Source: JBBQKP01 sp038326995 | Lineage (GTDB): Bacteria > Planctomycetota > Phycisphaerae > Tepidisphaerales > Tepidisphaeraceae | Assembly: GCA_038326995.1 (NCBI GenBank) | Contig: JBBQKP010000014.1 | Location: 1 to 29,203, forward strand | Reading direction: 5' to 3' | DNA: 29,203 nt | In this document: one piece after another, positions 7,583 through 16,460 of the stretch | How the letters are laid out: each line of letters begins with the position of its first letter | How positions within the stretch are numbered: the stretch's first letter is position 1 | Notes under the pieces: model-generated | The model's input: the letters and a program-made list of their open reading frames with translations, nothing else | Told to the model about the DNA's origin: nothing | Databases searched by the model: none | Program-made: the position numbers and the translations under genes

Positions 7583-9061
7583 ATGTCGATGCCAACCGTC
7601 GCGATCGTAGGCCGCCCGAATGTGGGCAAAAGCTCGTTGCTCAATGCACTGTCGGGCAAGCGGATTTCCATTGTCCAGGACATGCCAGGCGTGACGCGCG
7701 ATCGCATCTCCACGCCATTGCACGTGAGCGGCGCTCACATGCGAGGCGAGGACGAGGATGGCGTCGACTCAGAAGGCGAATCGGGTGGCAGGTGGGTCGA
7801 ACTCGTCGATACCGGCGGCTATGGCTTCGAAGACTCGATGGGGCTCACAGACCACATTCGCGAGCAGATCGAGCACGCGATGGTCCGCGCGGACCTGGTT
7901 TTATTCATCGTCGACGCACACACCGGCCTGACCGAGGGTGATCGCGTCGTGGCCAAGCTGTTGCGTGAGAACGAGATCACCGCCGTCGTCGTTGCGAACA
8001 AAGTGGACGGCCCGAAGTACGAAATCATCGCCGCGGAGTTCGCCGAACTCGGCCTGGGCATGCCGCTGATGGTCAGTGCGACGACGACGCGCGGATTGGA
8101 CGAACTGCGGGCCTTGATTCCGCGAAAAATCGACCTGAGCGACGCACCGTCTGAGCTCCCCGATACTGAACTGATGATGGCAATTGTGGGCAAGCGAAAC
8201 GCGGGCAAGAGTACGTTCGTCAATGCCGTAAGCACGATATTCGATCAGGAGGACGAGCGGGTGATCGTGAGTGAAATACCGGGAACGACGCGCGACAGCG
8301 TGGACGTGCGGTTTGAAAAGGACGGCAAGACGCTGATCGTGATCGACACGGCCGGCGTGCGTAAAAAGCGGCACATGGTGGCCGACGACATTGAATTTTA
8401 TTCTTACCACCGCGCCCAGCGCAGCATCCGCAGGGCGGATGTGGTGGTGATGATGCTCGACGGCATGGAGCCGATCAGCGAGCCGGATAAAAAGCTCGCG
8501 CAGTATATTGTCGAGCAGCACAAGCCTGTTGTGATCGTGATGAACAAGTGGGATTTGGTTTTGGAGCAGGCGCAGAAGGATGAGCCGGATAAGTCAAAGG
8601 GCGATCTAAACGCGGAGCTCTTGGTGAAGTTTAGAGAGTATGTCGATGCCGAGCTGCGCGGGCTGACGTACGCTCCGCTGACGTTCATGACGGCCAAGGA
8701 CTTGAAGAAGGTGCAGGTCGTTTTGGATTTGGCGCAGAAGCTGTTCAAGCAGTCGACGCTTCGTCTCACCACGTCGAAGTTGAACGAAGCAGTCGAGAAG
8801 GTCATGTTAGAGCGTGCGCCCGCCGGGGGGATGTCGCGAGCCAGGCCCAAGGTGTATTACGCCACGCAGGTCGATATCGCGCCGCCGACGATTGTTTTGT
8901 TCGTGAATAAGCAGTCGTTCTTCGACAGCAACTATCAGCGGTACATGATCAATCGTTTCCGTGAGTGTTTGCCATTCGTGAACGTGCCGATCCGGCTGTT
9001 CATTCGCGAGCGAGAACGCCGAGAGATGCCCAGCGGCATGGCGGCGCGGTCTGAGGATTAG
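7583..9061 (+). CDS. der: Ribosome biogenesis GTPase Der (EngA)
   Basis: Der has two tandem GTPase domains and a KH-like C-terminal domain and is required for 50S subunit maturation. First GTPase domain: GRPNVGKS (10-17), DTGG (76-79), NKVD (139-142), SAT (165-167). Second: GKRNAGKS (203-210), TRDS, DTAG (255-258), NKWD (321-324). The KH-like domain covers about 395-492 and ends with VPIRLFIRERER. At 492 residues it is slightly long. One cause is an acidic insert of about 19 residues (51-69) between switch I and the DTGG strand of the first domain. Start is ATG 7583, or ATG 7589 two codons later; a TAGAGT hexamer lies 8 nt upstream of 7583 and there is no Shine-Dalgarno. Confidence 0.96.
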   Translation: MSMPTVAIVGRPNVGKSSLLNALSGKRISIVQDMPGVTRDRISTPLHVSGAHMRGEDEDGVDSEGESGGRWVELVDTGGYGFEDSMGLTDHIREQIEHAMVRADLVLFIVDAHTGLTEGDRVVAKLLRENEITAVVVANKVDGPKYEIIAAEFAELGLGMPLMVSATTTRGLDELRALIPRKIDLSDAPSELPDTELMMAIVGKRNAGKSTFVNAVSTIFDQEDERVIVSEIPGTTRDSVDVRFEKDGKTLIVIDTAGVRKKRHMVADDIEFYSYHRAQRSIRRADVVVMMLDGMEPISEPDKKLAQYIVEQHKPVVIVMNKWDLVLEQAQKDEPDKSKGDLNAELLVKFREYVDAELRGLTYAPLTFMTAKDLKKVQVVLDLAQKLFKQSTLRLTTSKLNEAVEKVMLERAPAGGMSRARPKVYYATQVDIAPPTIVLFVNKQSFFDSNYQRYMINRFRECLPFVNVPIRLFIRERERREMPSGMAARSED

Positions 9062-9092
9062 TGCCTCGATCGCGCGGGCTTTCTCTGTCGCA

Positions 9093-10280
9093 TTGACTTC
9101 CACTTCTCATGTTACTCCACTCACTCTGATGCCCAGTTTCGCCAGCGTTCCCGTGTTCTATGAAGCTCTGGCGACAGACGGCGGCGCGAGATTGGGCAAA
9201 GTCCACACTCCCCATGGCCTGTTTGATACGCCCGCATTTATGCCCGTGGGTACACGCGGCACGCTCAAGGGACTTTTGCCTTCGCTGGTCAAGGAAACCG
9301 GCGCGCAGTGCGTGCTGGCCAACACCTACCACATGCTGCTTCGCCCGGGCGAGAAAGTCGTCAAGGACCTGGGCGACCTGCACGGCCTGATGGGCTGGAA
9401 GGGCCCCATCCTCACCGACAGCGGCGGGTTTCAGGTCTTCTCACTTTCGAACCTGAATAAGATCGACGACCAGGGCGTCACCTTCAAAAGCCATATTGAT
9501 GGCAAGCTCATTCACCTCACGCCCGAGCGGTCGATTCAGGTTCAGAACGATCTTGGCGCAGACATCATCATGGCGTTCGACCAGTGTCCGCCCAGCACGG
9601 CAGAACGTGCGACGCAGGAACTGGCGGTGGCGCGCAGCGTTCGCTGGGCGGCCCAGTGCAAAGAGGCCCACGCGCGAAGGGACGATCAGGCACTTTTCGC
9701 CATCGTGCAGGGCGGAACGATTCCCGAGCTCAGGCAGTCGTGCGCGAAGTCGCTGGTCGAGATGGACTTCCCGGGATACGCAGTCGGCGGATTGGCTGTG
9801 GGCGAAGGTTTCGAGGCGATGATGGGCGTACTTGATGTGACGACGCACCTCTTGCCCGCCGACAAGCCGAGGTATTTGATGGGCGTGGGCTACCCGAAGG
9901 ACATCGTCGGCGCGGTGGCCAGGGGAATCGACATGTTCGATTGTGTCTTGCCGACTCGAAACGGCAGGACGGGAAATGCGTACACGTCGGCCGGTCAGAT
10001 CAGACTGAAAAACGCGAAATTTCAGAGTGATCGCGGGCCTTTAGAGGAAGGGTGCGACTGCCACGCGTGCCTGAATTTCTCGAAGGGTGCCATCAGGCAT
10101 TTTGTCATGGCGGACGAGATGCTTGGCCCGATCCTGATTTCGTTGCATAATGTGCGGTTCTACCAGCGGCTGATGGTGGACGTCCGCCGATCGATCGGCG
10201 AGGGCAGGTTCGAGGAATTCCGCAAAACCGACGCGCGTGCGTCGATGGGTGCGCCCGGGAGCACGGATGCCGTCAGTTAG
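9093..10280 (+). CDS. tgt: tRNA-guanine transglycosylase (queuine tRNA-ribosyltransferase)
   Basis: Tgt exchanges guanine-34 of tRNAs with GUN anticodons for preQ1 in queuosine synthesis. Residues numbered from a TTG at 9093: TDSGGFQ (108-114, base-binding Asp), MAFDQCPP (160-167), VQGG (205-208), GGLAVGE (232-238), nucleophile Asp283 in DCVLPTRNGRTGNAY, and the zinc site Cys321, Cys323, Cys326, His352. An ATG at 9129 (codon 13) is an alternative start giving 383 residues, nearer the family's usual length, and the N-terminal match begins only after it. The gene is 31 nt after der and is followed by yajC and secDF, the standard cluster order. Confidence 0.96.
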   Translation: MTSTSHVTPLTLMPSFASVPVFYEALATDGGARLGKVHTPHGLFDTPAFMPVGTRGTLKGLLPSLVKETGAQCVLANTYHMLLRPGEKVVKDLGDLHGLMGWKGPILTDSGGFQVFSLSNLNKIDDQGVTFKSHIDGKLIHLTPERSIQVQNDLGADIIMAFDQCPPSTAERATQELAVARSVRWAAQCKEAHARRDDQALFAIVQGGTIPELRQSCAKSLVEMDFPGYAVGGLAVGEGFEAMMGVLDVTTHLLPADKPRYLMGVGYPKDIVGAVARGIDMFDCVLPTRNGRTGNAYTSAGQIRLKNAKFQSDRGPLEEGCDCHACLNFSKGAIRHFVMADEMLGPILISLHNVRFYQRLMVDVRRSIGEGRFEEFRKTDARASMGAPGSTDAVS

Positions 10281-10386
10281 AAGAGAGGCGAAGTGAAGTT
10301 TAAAAAGACTTTCTGCACCTCATCCGTCCGCTCACACTGAAACGCCGCCATACCACTTACAAATCAAAATCCATTTCGAAAGGACC

Positions 10387-10779
10387 GTGCCAGTGACTGA
10401 TCTTTGGACTGATCTCCCCTCTTTTTTCCTGCTGGCCCAATCGGCCGCACCGACAATCGACGCGGCCTCGGCAACGACGCCGATCGGGCCCGCTCCGGCG
10501 CCGGGCTGGTTCACGTTCCTCACCAGTTTCGGCCCGATCATTTTCATCCTCTTGCTGTTCTACTTCTTCATCATCAGCGCCAAACGCAAAGACGATCGTA
10601 AACGCAAGGCACTGCTCGACAGCATCAAGAAGGGTGATCGCGTTCAGACCGTCGGCGGAATGATCGGCCCGGTCACCGAAGTTAAAGACGATCGAATCCA
10701 GATCAAGATCGACGAGAACGCCAACGTCAAAGTGTGGTTCACCCGAGTGGCCGTCATCGGCAAAGTGGAAGAAACCTAA
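10387..10779 (+). CDS. yajC: Preprotein translocase accessory subunit YajC
   Basis: YajC forms a small inner-membrane complex with SecDF at the SecYEG translocon. The 130-residue protein has one transmembrane segment (about 46-64, PIIFILLLFYFFIIS) followed by a basic RKDDRKRKALLDSIKKGD stretch and the conserved VQTVGGMIGPVTEVKDD and cytoplasmic beta-domain. An N-terminal Ala/Pro-rich periplasmic stretch of about 25 residues is longer than usual. GTG 10387 is two codons before GTG 10393; AGGA at 10379-10382 is 4 nt from the first and about 10 nt from the second, so either may be used. It directly precedes secDF. Confidence 0.93.
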   Translation: MPVTDLWTDLPSFFLLAQSAAPTIDAASATTPIGPAPAPGWFTFLTSFGPIIFILLLFYFFIISAKRKDDRKRKALLDSIKKGDRVQTVGGMIGPVTEVKDDRIQIKIDENANVKVWFTRVAVIGKVEET

Positions 10780-10792
10780 AGACAAGGTCGAT

Positions 10793-10815
10793 GGTCGATT
10801 AAGAGTCAATCGACC
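10793..10815. repeat. 8-bp inverted repeat between yajC and secDF
   Basis: GGTCGATT (10793-10800) pairs with AATCGACC (10808-10815) around a 7-nt loop. There is no T-run on the plus strand. The hairpin might modulate read-through from yajC to secDF or mark a processing site; a stop signal seems unlikely. Confidence 0.4.
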
Positions 10816-10905
10816 TGACGATTCTGACGTTCGTCAAATCAACTGTTGATCGTTCACTGACGCCTCTCGCCCGCCCTCCGATTTCCACTCTCCCTTATTC
10901 ACCTC

Positions 10906-13900
10906 ATGCCCACCGCCATTGCAAGCCGACTTTTTACGATCCTGGCCATCACCTATCTGGGCCTGTCCACGATCTTCCCGGCCGTGCCCGGGTCGCTCTT
11001 TTTCTTCTTCAACCCGAAGCAGGAAATAAGCTTCAAGCCCGCGCTCAAGCCCGGCATCGACATGGTCGGCGGCGCGTCGCTGGTGTATGAGATCAAGCCG
11101 ACCGAGGGCGGAGTACCCGACGCGAACCTCGCGGAAAAAGTCGCCACAGCCCTGAAACGCCGTGTCGATCCTGACGGCCTGAAGAACCTGGTCTGGCGTC
11201 CGAGCGGCTCATCAAGGCTTGAGATTCAGATGCCGCTCTCGGCCGCCTCGTTGTCTGCCAAACCCCTGCGCGACGCATTCGCCGCCGCCAAAAGTGCACT
11301 GGTCGATACCAACGTTTCCTCCGCGCAGGTGCTGGCGGCGATGAGTGACACGGACCCGATCAATCGACAGAAGCGTCTAGATGCGCTCGTATTGGGCAGC
11401 AACGATCGGCAAAGATTATTCAGCGATCTCCTGGCGAATCAGGCCGGAGCTGCCGCCGCCGCCGCAGAAGATGCAGTAACGCGCGGGCAGGCACGCATCG
11501 AACGCGAAGCGCTTTTGGTGCAGGTCAATCGACTCAACATCAATGTCGATTCCTTCGCAGAATCGCTCGTGCTGCGCGACCCCATCAGACGCAAAGATCG
11601 GATCGACCAGTTCAAGCAAACCTCGGGCGATTACCCGACTCGACTGGCCGCGATCGACGCGGTCGTGAAGGCCTACGACGCCTACGCGCCGCTGCAAGAA
11701 AAAGTCGACGATACGACCTCGCTGAAAACGCTTTTGCGCGGGTCGGGTGTTCTGTCGTTTCACATCGTCGCCAAGCTCGGGGATGTGTCGCAGGACAACT
11801 TCATCCAGTACCAGCAGCGCCTCGCCACCGACGGGCCACGGTTTCGCAGCGGCGATGAGCTGCGCTGGTTCCAAATCCCAGCAGAACGCGTCGAAGACAT
11901 CGTCGGCAGCGTCGACAGTGCGAGCCCGGCCGTCGGGCTATACAACGGCGAGTACTACCTGCTCGTCTGGAACACGTCCGAAAAATCAATGGTCAATCGT
12001 CCGGGTCTGCCTCAGTGGGGCCTGGCAAGTTCGTACGTGACGCAAGGCGGAACGCTTGGCGGAGAGTCCGTCGTCGGCTTTGATTTTGATGCCATCGGCG
12101 CACGCTATTTCGGCGACCTCACCGGAAGCCACACGCCAAGTTCACCAGGCGGGCCCTTCACCCTCGCCCCCGTACTCGACGGAAAGGTGATCAGCGCACC
12201 CAACATTCAAAGTCAGATTTTCGGTCGCGGCACCATCTCGGGCGGCCGCGGCGGATTCAAGCCCGCCGAGCTCGCGTATCTCGTCAACACACTTTCCGCC
12301 GGTTCGCTCCCCGCACAGCTTAAGGATGAGCCGATGGTCGAGCGAACCGTCGGCCCGCAGCTCGGTGCCGACAACCTGCGCCGCGGCCTTATCGCGTGCG
12401 GTTTCGGCGTCGTCGTCGTCGCGATCTTCCTCATCGGCTACTACTTCCTATCGGGCGTCGTCGCAATGGTCGCGGTCACGCTCAATCTGGTCCTCATTCT
12501 CGCCGGCATGGCCGCTTTTGAAACGACGTTCACCCTCGCGGGCGTCGCGGGCATCATCCTCACCATCGGCATGGCCGTCGATGCCAACGTGCTCATTTTT
12601 GAACGACTCCGCGAAGAGCAGCTCAAGGGTCTTTCGATTCGGCTCGCACTGCGCAACGCCTACGACCGCGCGTTCAGCGCCATCTTCGACTCCAACCTCA
12701 CCACCGCCATCACCGCAGCCGTCCTGGTTCTCATCGGCACGGAAGAAGTTCGCGGCTTTGGCATCACGCTCCTGCTGGGCCTGGTGAGTTCAATGTTCAC
12801 CGCGCTCTACGTCACCAAAACAATCTTCGCGCTGCTCATCGATAAGTTCGGCATCACACGCCTTTCAAGCCTGCCATTGGCGATTCCCGCATGGGATAAA
12901 CTGCTCAAACCCAATATCGATTGGATGGGCAAGGTCTGGTATTTCATTGTGTTCTCGTCCGTGTTTATCGTCGTCGGGCTCAGCCTGTTCGTCTACAAAT
13001 TTTCTCAGGGCAAAGTGCTCGACATCGAGTTCGCCGGTGGCACAACCGTGCAGTTCGAGCTCAAAGAGCCGATGCGCCTGGAAGACGTTCGCACGCTCAT
13101 TAACAATACACACGACGCCAAGCCAGACGTTTTGCCCGCTGTCGGCGTGCAGAGCGTCGGCGATGATTCCAAAACGTACGAAGTCGTAACCGTCAACAGC
13201 AAAGCGCTCGAGGTCCGACGGGCTGTCGAAGAAACATTTTCAGGCAAGCTCAACGTCGCAGAGCCGATTCGTTTCGACGGCGTGAGGGACTTATACGAAG
13301 AAGCGGTGCGAAAGCAGATTCTTGTGCCGATCGAAAGCGATTCGCAATCCATCGCCGGCCTGATTCCCGCGAACATCGTCCAGCACGTGGGCGGCGTCGC
13401 GGTCATTCTCAAGGACCTCTCTTCGACCACCGTCAACGCCCGTCAAATCGAAGAGCGAATGGAACAGCAGCGTCAGCAAATGGGCGGCTCGTTTAAGAAT
13501 ATCGACGTGGAAGCGTTGCCCGACAACGTCGGCTTCGTGGTCCTCATGAGCAGCGATGACGTAAAATATGATGCGGGCTCTCCCGCATCGTGGGAAGACA
13601 TGGTGGCCAGGCCCACCTGGACGAAAGTCGTTGACGGGCTCAACTCACCCGCCAATCTGCAGCGCGTCAATACGATCGACCCGTCGGTCGCCAGCGACAC
13701 TCGAATCGACGCGATCATGGCGACCATCATCGCCGTGGTGGCGATCGTCGGTTACATCTGGGCACGCTTCGGCGATGTGAAGTTCGGTTCCGCCACCGTC
13801 ATTGCCACTGTTCACGACACCCTGATCGTGCTCGCCGCCATCGGATTCGCGCACCTGATCTCCGAGACTTTCATCGGCCAGTTGTTCTACATCGACGCGT

Positions 13901-14238
13901 TTCGCCTGAACCTCACGCTCATCGCCGCGATTCTTACCGTGATTGGTTATTCCATGAACGACACCGTCGTCGTGTTCGACCGCGTGCGTGAAAACCGCGG
14001 CAAGCTGGGCCACGTCGATCGAAACATCATCAACGATTCCGTCAACCAGACGCTCTCACGAACATTACTGACGGGCGGAACGACGCTGGTCACCGTGATG
14101 TTCATGTATGTCGCCGGTGGTGAGGCCATTCACGGATTCACTTACGTTCTGATCGTCGGCATCATCGTGGGAACCTACAGCTCGATCGCGATCGCATCGC
14201 CGCTCCTGCTGCTGGGCAGTCCGCGTGAAAAACGCTAA
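10906..14238 (+). CDS. secDF: Fused protein translocase subunits SecD and SecF
   Basis: SecD and SecF use the proton gradient to pull secreted proteins through SecYEG; here they are one 1110-residue chain. SecD half: TM1 near residue 10-30, GIDMVGGASLVYEI (about 50-63), a very large periplasmic region, PVLDGKVISAPNI, then five membrane helices (about 500-645) with GMAVDANVLIFERLREE. SecF half: TM near 675-695, DIEFAGGTTVQFEL (about 707-720), a long periplasmic stretch to about 930, then helices with GYSMNDTVVVFDRVREN and VNQTLSRTLLTGGTTL. Both proton-path Asp motifs are present. E. coli SecD plus SecF total about 940 residues, so both periplasmic parts carry inserts. The start ATG has a pyrimidine-rich leader and no Shine-Dalgarno. 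Confidence 0.95.
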   Translation: MPTAIASRLFTILAITYLGLSTIFPAVPGSLFFFFNPKQEISFKPALKPGIDMVGGASLVYEIKPTEGGVPDANLAEKVATALKRRVDPDGLKNLVWRPSGSSRLEIQMPLSAASLSAKPLRDAFAAAKSALVDTNVSSAQVLAAMSDTDPINRQKRLDALVLGSNDRQRLFSDLLANQAGAAAAAAEDAVTRGQARIEREALLVQVNRLNINVDSFAESLVLRDPIRRKDRIDQFKQTSGDYPTRLAAIDAVVKAYDAYAPLQEKVDDTTSLKTLLRGSGVLSFHIVAKLGDVSQDNFIQYQQRLATDGPRFRSGDELRWFQIPAERVEDIVGSVDSASPAVGLYNGEYYLLVWNTSEKSMVNRPGLPQWGLASSYVTQGGTLGGESVVGFDFDAIGARYFGDLTGSHTPSSPGGPFTLAPVLDGKVISAPNIQSQIFGRGTISGGRGGFKPAELAYLVNTLSAGSLPAQLKDEPMVERTVGPQLGADNLRRGLIACGFGVVVVAIFLIGYYFLSGVVAMVAVTLNLVLILAGMAAFETTFTLAGVAGIILTIGMAVDANVLIFERLREEQLKGLSIRLALRNAYDRAFSAIFDSNLTTAITAAVLVLIGTEEVRGFGITLLLGLVSSMFTALYVTKTIFALLIDKFGITRLSSLPLAIPAWDKLLKPNIDWMGKVWYFIVFSSVFIVVGLSLFVYKFSQGKVLDIEFAGGTTVQFELKEPMRLEDVRTLINNTHDAKPDVLPAVGVQSVGDDSKTYEVVTVNSKALEVRRAVEETFSGKLNVAEPIRFDGVRDLYEEAVRKQILVPIESDSQSIAGLIPANIVQHVGGVAVILKDLSSTTVNARQIEERMEQQRQQMGGSFKNIDVEALPDNVGFVVLMSSDDVKYDAGSPASWEDMVARPTWTKVVDGLNSPANLQRVNTIDPSVASDTRIDAIMATIIAVVAIVGYIWARFGDVKFGSATVIATVHDTLIVLAAIGFAHLISETFIGQLFYIDAFRLNLTLIAAILTVIGYSMNDTVVVFDRVRENRGKLGHVDRNIINDSVNQTLSRTLLTGGTTLVTVMFMYVAGGEAIHGFTYVLIVGIIVGTYSSIAIASPLLLLGSPREKR

Positions 14239-14272
14239 GCGATACTGCTAAGCGATACTGCTGATCAATACT
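14234..14272 (+). repeat. 13-bp-period tandem repeat at the secDF stop codon
   Basis: GCTAAGCGATACT occurs at 14234-14246 and 14247-14259, and a third copy with three mismatches at 14260-14272. The secDF stop TAA (14236-14238) lies in the first copy. Because 13 is not a multiple of 3, the TAA, TAA and TGA of the three copies fall in all three reading frames. Confidence 0.85.
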
Positions 14273-14445
14273 TTGGAAAGCGTTACTGCGTAACACTTCT
14301 GGAGAATCTTCGGTTCCCAGCTGCTTTTCGGCGTAAGAATTTCTCGCGATCCGCATAAGTTGTCGCCAATGAAATGATGGACCAAGAATTTATGGCGAAC
14401 AATGCCTCAAAATCGACATTAAATTCAATAATCTGATCGCAGCTT

Positions 14446-14474
14446 TTGCAATTTCAATCTCGACACGACATACT
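14446..14474 (+). promoter_or_regulatory. Promoter of the LysM protein gene
   Basis: TTGCAA (14446-14451) and CATACT (14469-14474) are separated by 17 bp, a fair sigma-70 match. It would give a leader of about 90 nt rich in CGG repeats capable of folding. Apart from this, the tandem repeat at 14234-14272 and the ribosome site near 14560, the stretch 14273-14572 shows no gene. Confidence 0.55.
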
Positions 14475-14572
14475 GCCCAACAGCGGCGGGGACCGTCGCG
14501 GCCACGGTGGCGGCTCTCGTCCACCGGTCATCATCTTTCGATTTTCAGCTTACGCGGGAAAGGACTTCCGTC

Positions 14573-15586
14573 ATGCTAAATTTGCGTTCAGATTTCAAAC
14601 TCGGAGTCGGATTAGCCGTCGCCGGTGTCGGCGTTCTCGGCATCTACTTAATTCTTTCATCACTCACCGGAACTTCGAAAGTATCCGCTCAAGATCCGCT
14701 GGCTATCGGGGCAAGCCCCAATCAGCCCGGCCAGGCCGGGGTTTCGCTTGATAAGGGGACATCTTCCCCCCTGATCATCAACGCACCGACAGGCGCAGCG
14801 GGTGCTGTGGGTGCTGTGGTGCTTTCGGCAAACAACGCCGCCAGGCCCGAGGTCGTTGTCTCGTCCTCCACCTCGAACGACCCGTGGGAAAAGGCGTTCA
14901 ACACCGGGAAGATTGAACCCGTCATCACACAGACGCCCGACCCGCGCGCGGCTCGCACCGCAAGCACCTCTGCCGACAGTGCGCTCATTCGAGGCATCAA
15001 TGCCAGTACGGGTATCGACTCTACCCTTCCGGGCGGGCAAGCTGGTCGCGACGGCTCCGCTTCGTCGGGCGTTGCTCCGCAGAACTCTACCCTCCCGCCA
15101 ACGGGTTCGCTCAATTCATCGCCCGAGCGTCCCCAGCTTTCACCCTCGCTTACACCCCCGCAGGCGGGTGCCCAGCAGATTCACGTCGTCGAATCGGGTG
15201 AGACCCTCACCTCTATCGCTTCGCAGTATTACGGCAACGGCAACAAGTTCAAGCTCATCCTCGACGCCAACCCGGGCCTGAACCCCAATCGACTGAAGCT
15301 CGGCGCTAAGCTCATCATCCCCGCCGCAAGTGAGACCGTCATCAACGACGCACCCGCGATCGACCCGATGACGCCCGTCACGCTCGACTCGACAAAGCAA
15401 TACCGCGTCGAGGTCGGCGACAGTCTGAACAAGATTGCCTTCAAGCTCTACGGCTCGAGTTCTGCCTGGGTCCGACTCTACGAACTCAACAAGCAGCTCA
15501 TCGGAACCGATCCCGCCCGTGTGAAAGTCGGTAGCGTGCTGCAGCTGCCCGAACCGCCCACGCAGTCAGTCACGGCCCAGCGGTAG
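14573..15586 (+). CDS. Membrane-anchored protein with two LysM domains
   Basis: The 337-residue product starts with one transmembrane anchor (about 9-31) and no cleavage site typical of a lipoprotein. Then comes a Ser/Thr/Pro/Gly-rich linker of about 165 residues, low in complexity, and two LysM domains: residues 203-250 (IHVVESGETLTSIASQYYG) and 276-327 (YRVEVGDSLNKIAFKLYG). LysM binds peptidoglycan or chitin-type glycans, so the protein probably tethers the membrane to a cell-wall or envelope polymer. The start is ATG 14573, chosen over an in-frame ATG at 14507 because of AAAGGA about nine bases upstream and the transmembrane start. It follows secDF by 334 nt and has its own promoter. Confidence 0.85.
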   Translation: MLNLRSDFKLGVGLAVAGVGVLGIYLILSSLTGTSKVSAQDPLAIGASPNQPGQAGVSLDKGTSSPLIINAPTGAAGAVGAVVLSANNAARPEVVVSSSTSNDPWEKAFNTGKIEPVITQTPDPRAARTASTSADSALIRGINASTGIDSTLPGGQAGRDGSASSGVAPQNSTLPPTGSLNSSPERPQLSPSLTPPQAGAQQIHVVESGETLTSIASQYYGNGNKFKLILDANPGLNPNRLKLGAKLIIPAASETVINDAPAIDPMTPVTLDSTKQYRVEVGDSLNKIAFKLYGSSSAWVRLYELNKQLIGTDPARVKVGSVLQLPEPPTQSVTAQR

Positions 15587-15614
15587 TCACGAAATTCACA
15601 TCACCAAACCAAGA

Positions 15615-15640
15615 GGCCTCGGCATTGCCGGGGCCTTTTT
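15615..15640 (+). terminator. Rho-independent terminator of the LysM gene
   Basis: GGCCTCGGC (15615-15623) pairs with GCCGGGGCC (15627-15635), one G-U pair, 3-nt loop, followed by TTTTT. It lies 28 nt past the LysM stop codon and just before the convergent gene's stop. Confidence 0.9.
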
Positions 15641-15644
15641 CATT

Positions 15645-16031
15645 TCACTCGCTCGGCTTCGCCGGGTCGGGCGGCGGGCCTTTGTCCTGCACGATCAGGC
15701 CGGGCTGCTTCCCCCCGCGTCGATTCGGGTCCACGGGCTTGGGAACGTCGATCAACTCTTTCTGAGCGTCGGCGACGAGCTTGGCTTTCACGCGGTCGAA
15801 TTCTTCCTTGCTCAGCTGCCCACTGTCGCGAAGCCGCCTCATCTCACCCAGAAGCGACCCCGCACCCACGGCCGAGGTCGGTGCTTCAGTTGAGAGATAC
15901 CTGCGTACGACCAAGACGCCGATGGCACCGACGATGAGCAACACCAACGCTGCCGCCAGACCGTAAAAGATCTGCGACACGTCGCCCGAAGAATCCTGTG
16001 CGAGGATGAGCATAGACGTGAATATAACCAT
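15645..16031 (-). CDS. Small membrane protein with a SHOCT-like C-terminal domain
   Basis: A single transmembrane helix (about residues 22-43) follows a short N-terminal segment; then RRYLSTEA and a SHOCT-type motif (about 61-87: LGEMRRLRDSGQLSKEEFD, KAKLVA). SHOCT is a short oligomerisation domain often at the C-terminus of membrane proteins. The last 35 residues are Pro/Gly/Asp-rich. The ATG at 16029-16031 directly abuts the TGA of the upstream gene (TGAATG), so translation is probably coupled. Met7 is an alternative start. Function unknown. Confidence 0.75.
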   Translation of the reverse strand: MVIFTSMLILAQDSSGDVSQIFYGLAAALVLLIVGAIGVLVVRRYLSTEAPTSAVGAGSLLGEMRRLRDSGQLSKEEFDRVKAKLVADAQKELIDVPKPVDPNRRGGKQPGLIVQDKGPPPDPAKPSE

Positions 16032-16283
16032 TCAACAATAGACGGCGTAACTGATCGGGTATGCCATAAGGTCGGGGCGAACCAGGTGAAGCTTTCTAAG
16101 CGGCCGGCCGAATGATCCGATGCCAAAGGAATCAATCGTCGTCCCGCAATTGAAATCGTCCGCAATCGTTTGCTCAATCGCCCTCATATCTGCGCGTCCA
16201 ATAACGCCTTCAGCAAACGGCTCCCGGTCCTGCGAAGTAAGGCTTGAGAAGAAAAGCAGCGCGATGGACAGTGTGCTAAGCAT
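16032..16283 (-). CDS. Small secreted or membrane-anchored protein of unknown function
   Basis: The 83-residue frame begins MLSTLSIALLFFSSLTSQ, a plausible signal peptide or signal anchor, and the rest contains GRADMRAIEQTIADDFNCG and FGIGSFGRPLRKL. I recognise no family. Its stop codon touches the start of the SHOCT-like gene, which supports it as a real coupled gene. A frame on the opposite strand overlaps it but has no leader, anchor or partner. No recognisable promoter was seen upstream. Confidence 0.5.
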   Translation of the reverse strand: MLSTLSIALLFFSSLTSQDREPFAEGVIGRADMRAIEQTIADDFNCGTTIDSFGIGSFGRPLRKLHLVRPDLMAYPISYAVYC

Positions 16284-16460
16284 GAGTGATGGTCAGACAA
16301 TCAAGCTCTATCAGGTCCGCTCGGGCGAGCCAATTCAATTTGAGGCTTGCGACAGGTTTCCCACGAATTTGGTCGAAAAGTGGCGGGGAATTTGACAACT
16401 GTGTCGCGCCTGTCATCTGCAGGGGCGCGGCAACCTCAAAATTGCCCGGCGCGCGACGCG

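Noticed and set aside
16120..16395. 91-codon plus-strand frame opposite the 83-residue gene
   Set aside because: No signal, no ribosome site and no partner; the minus-strand frame has an export signal and a coupled neighbour.
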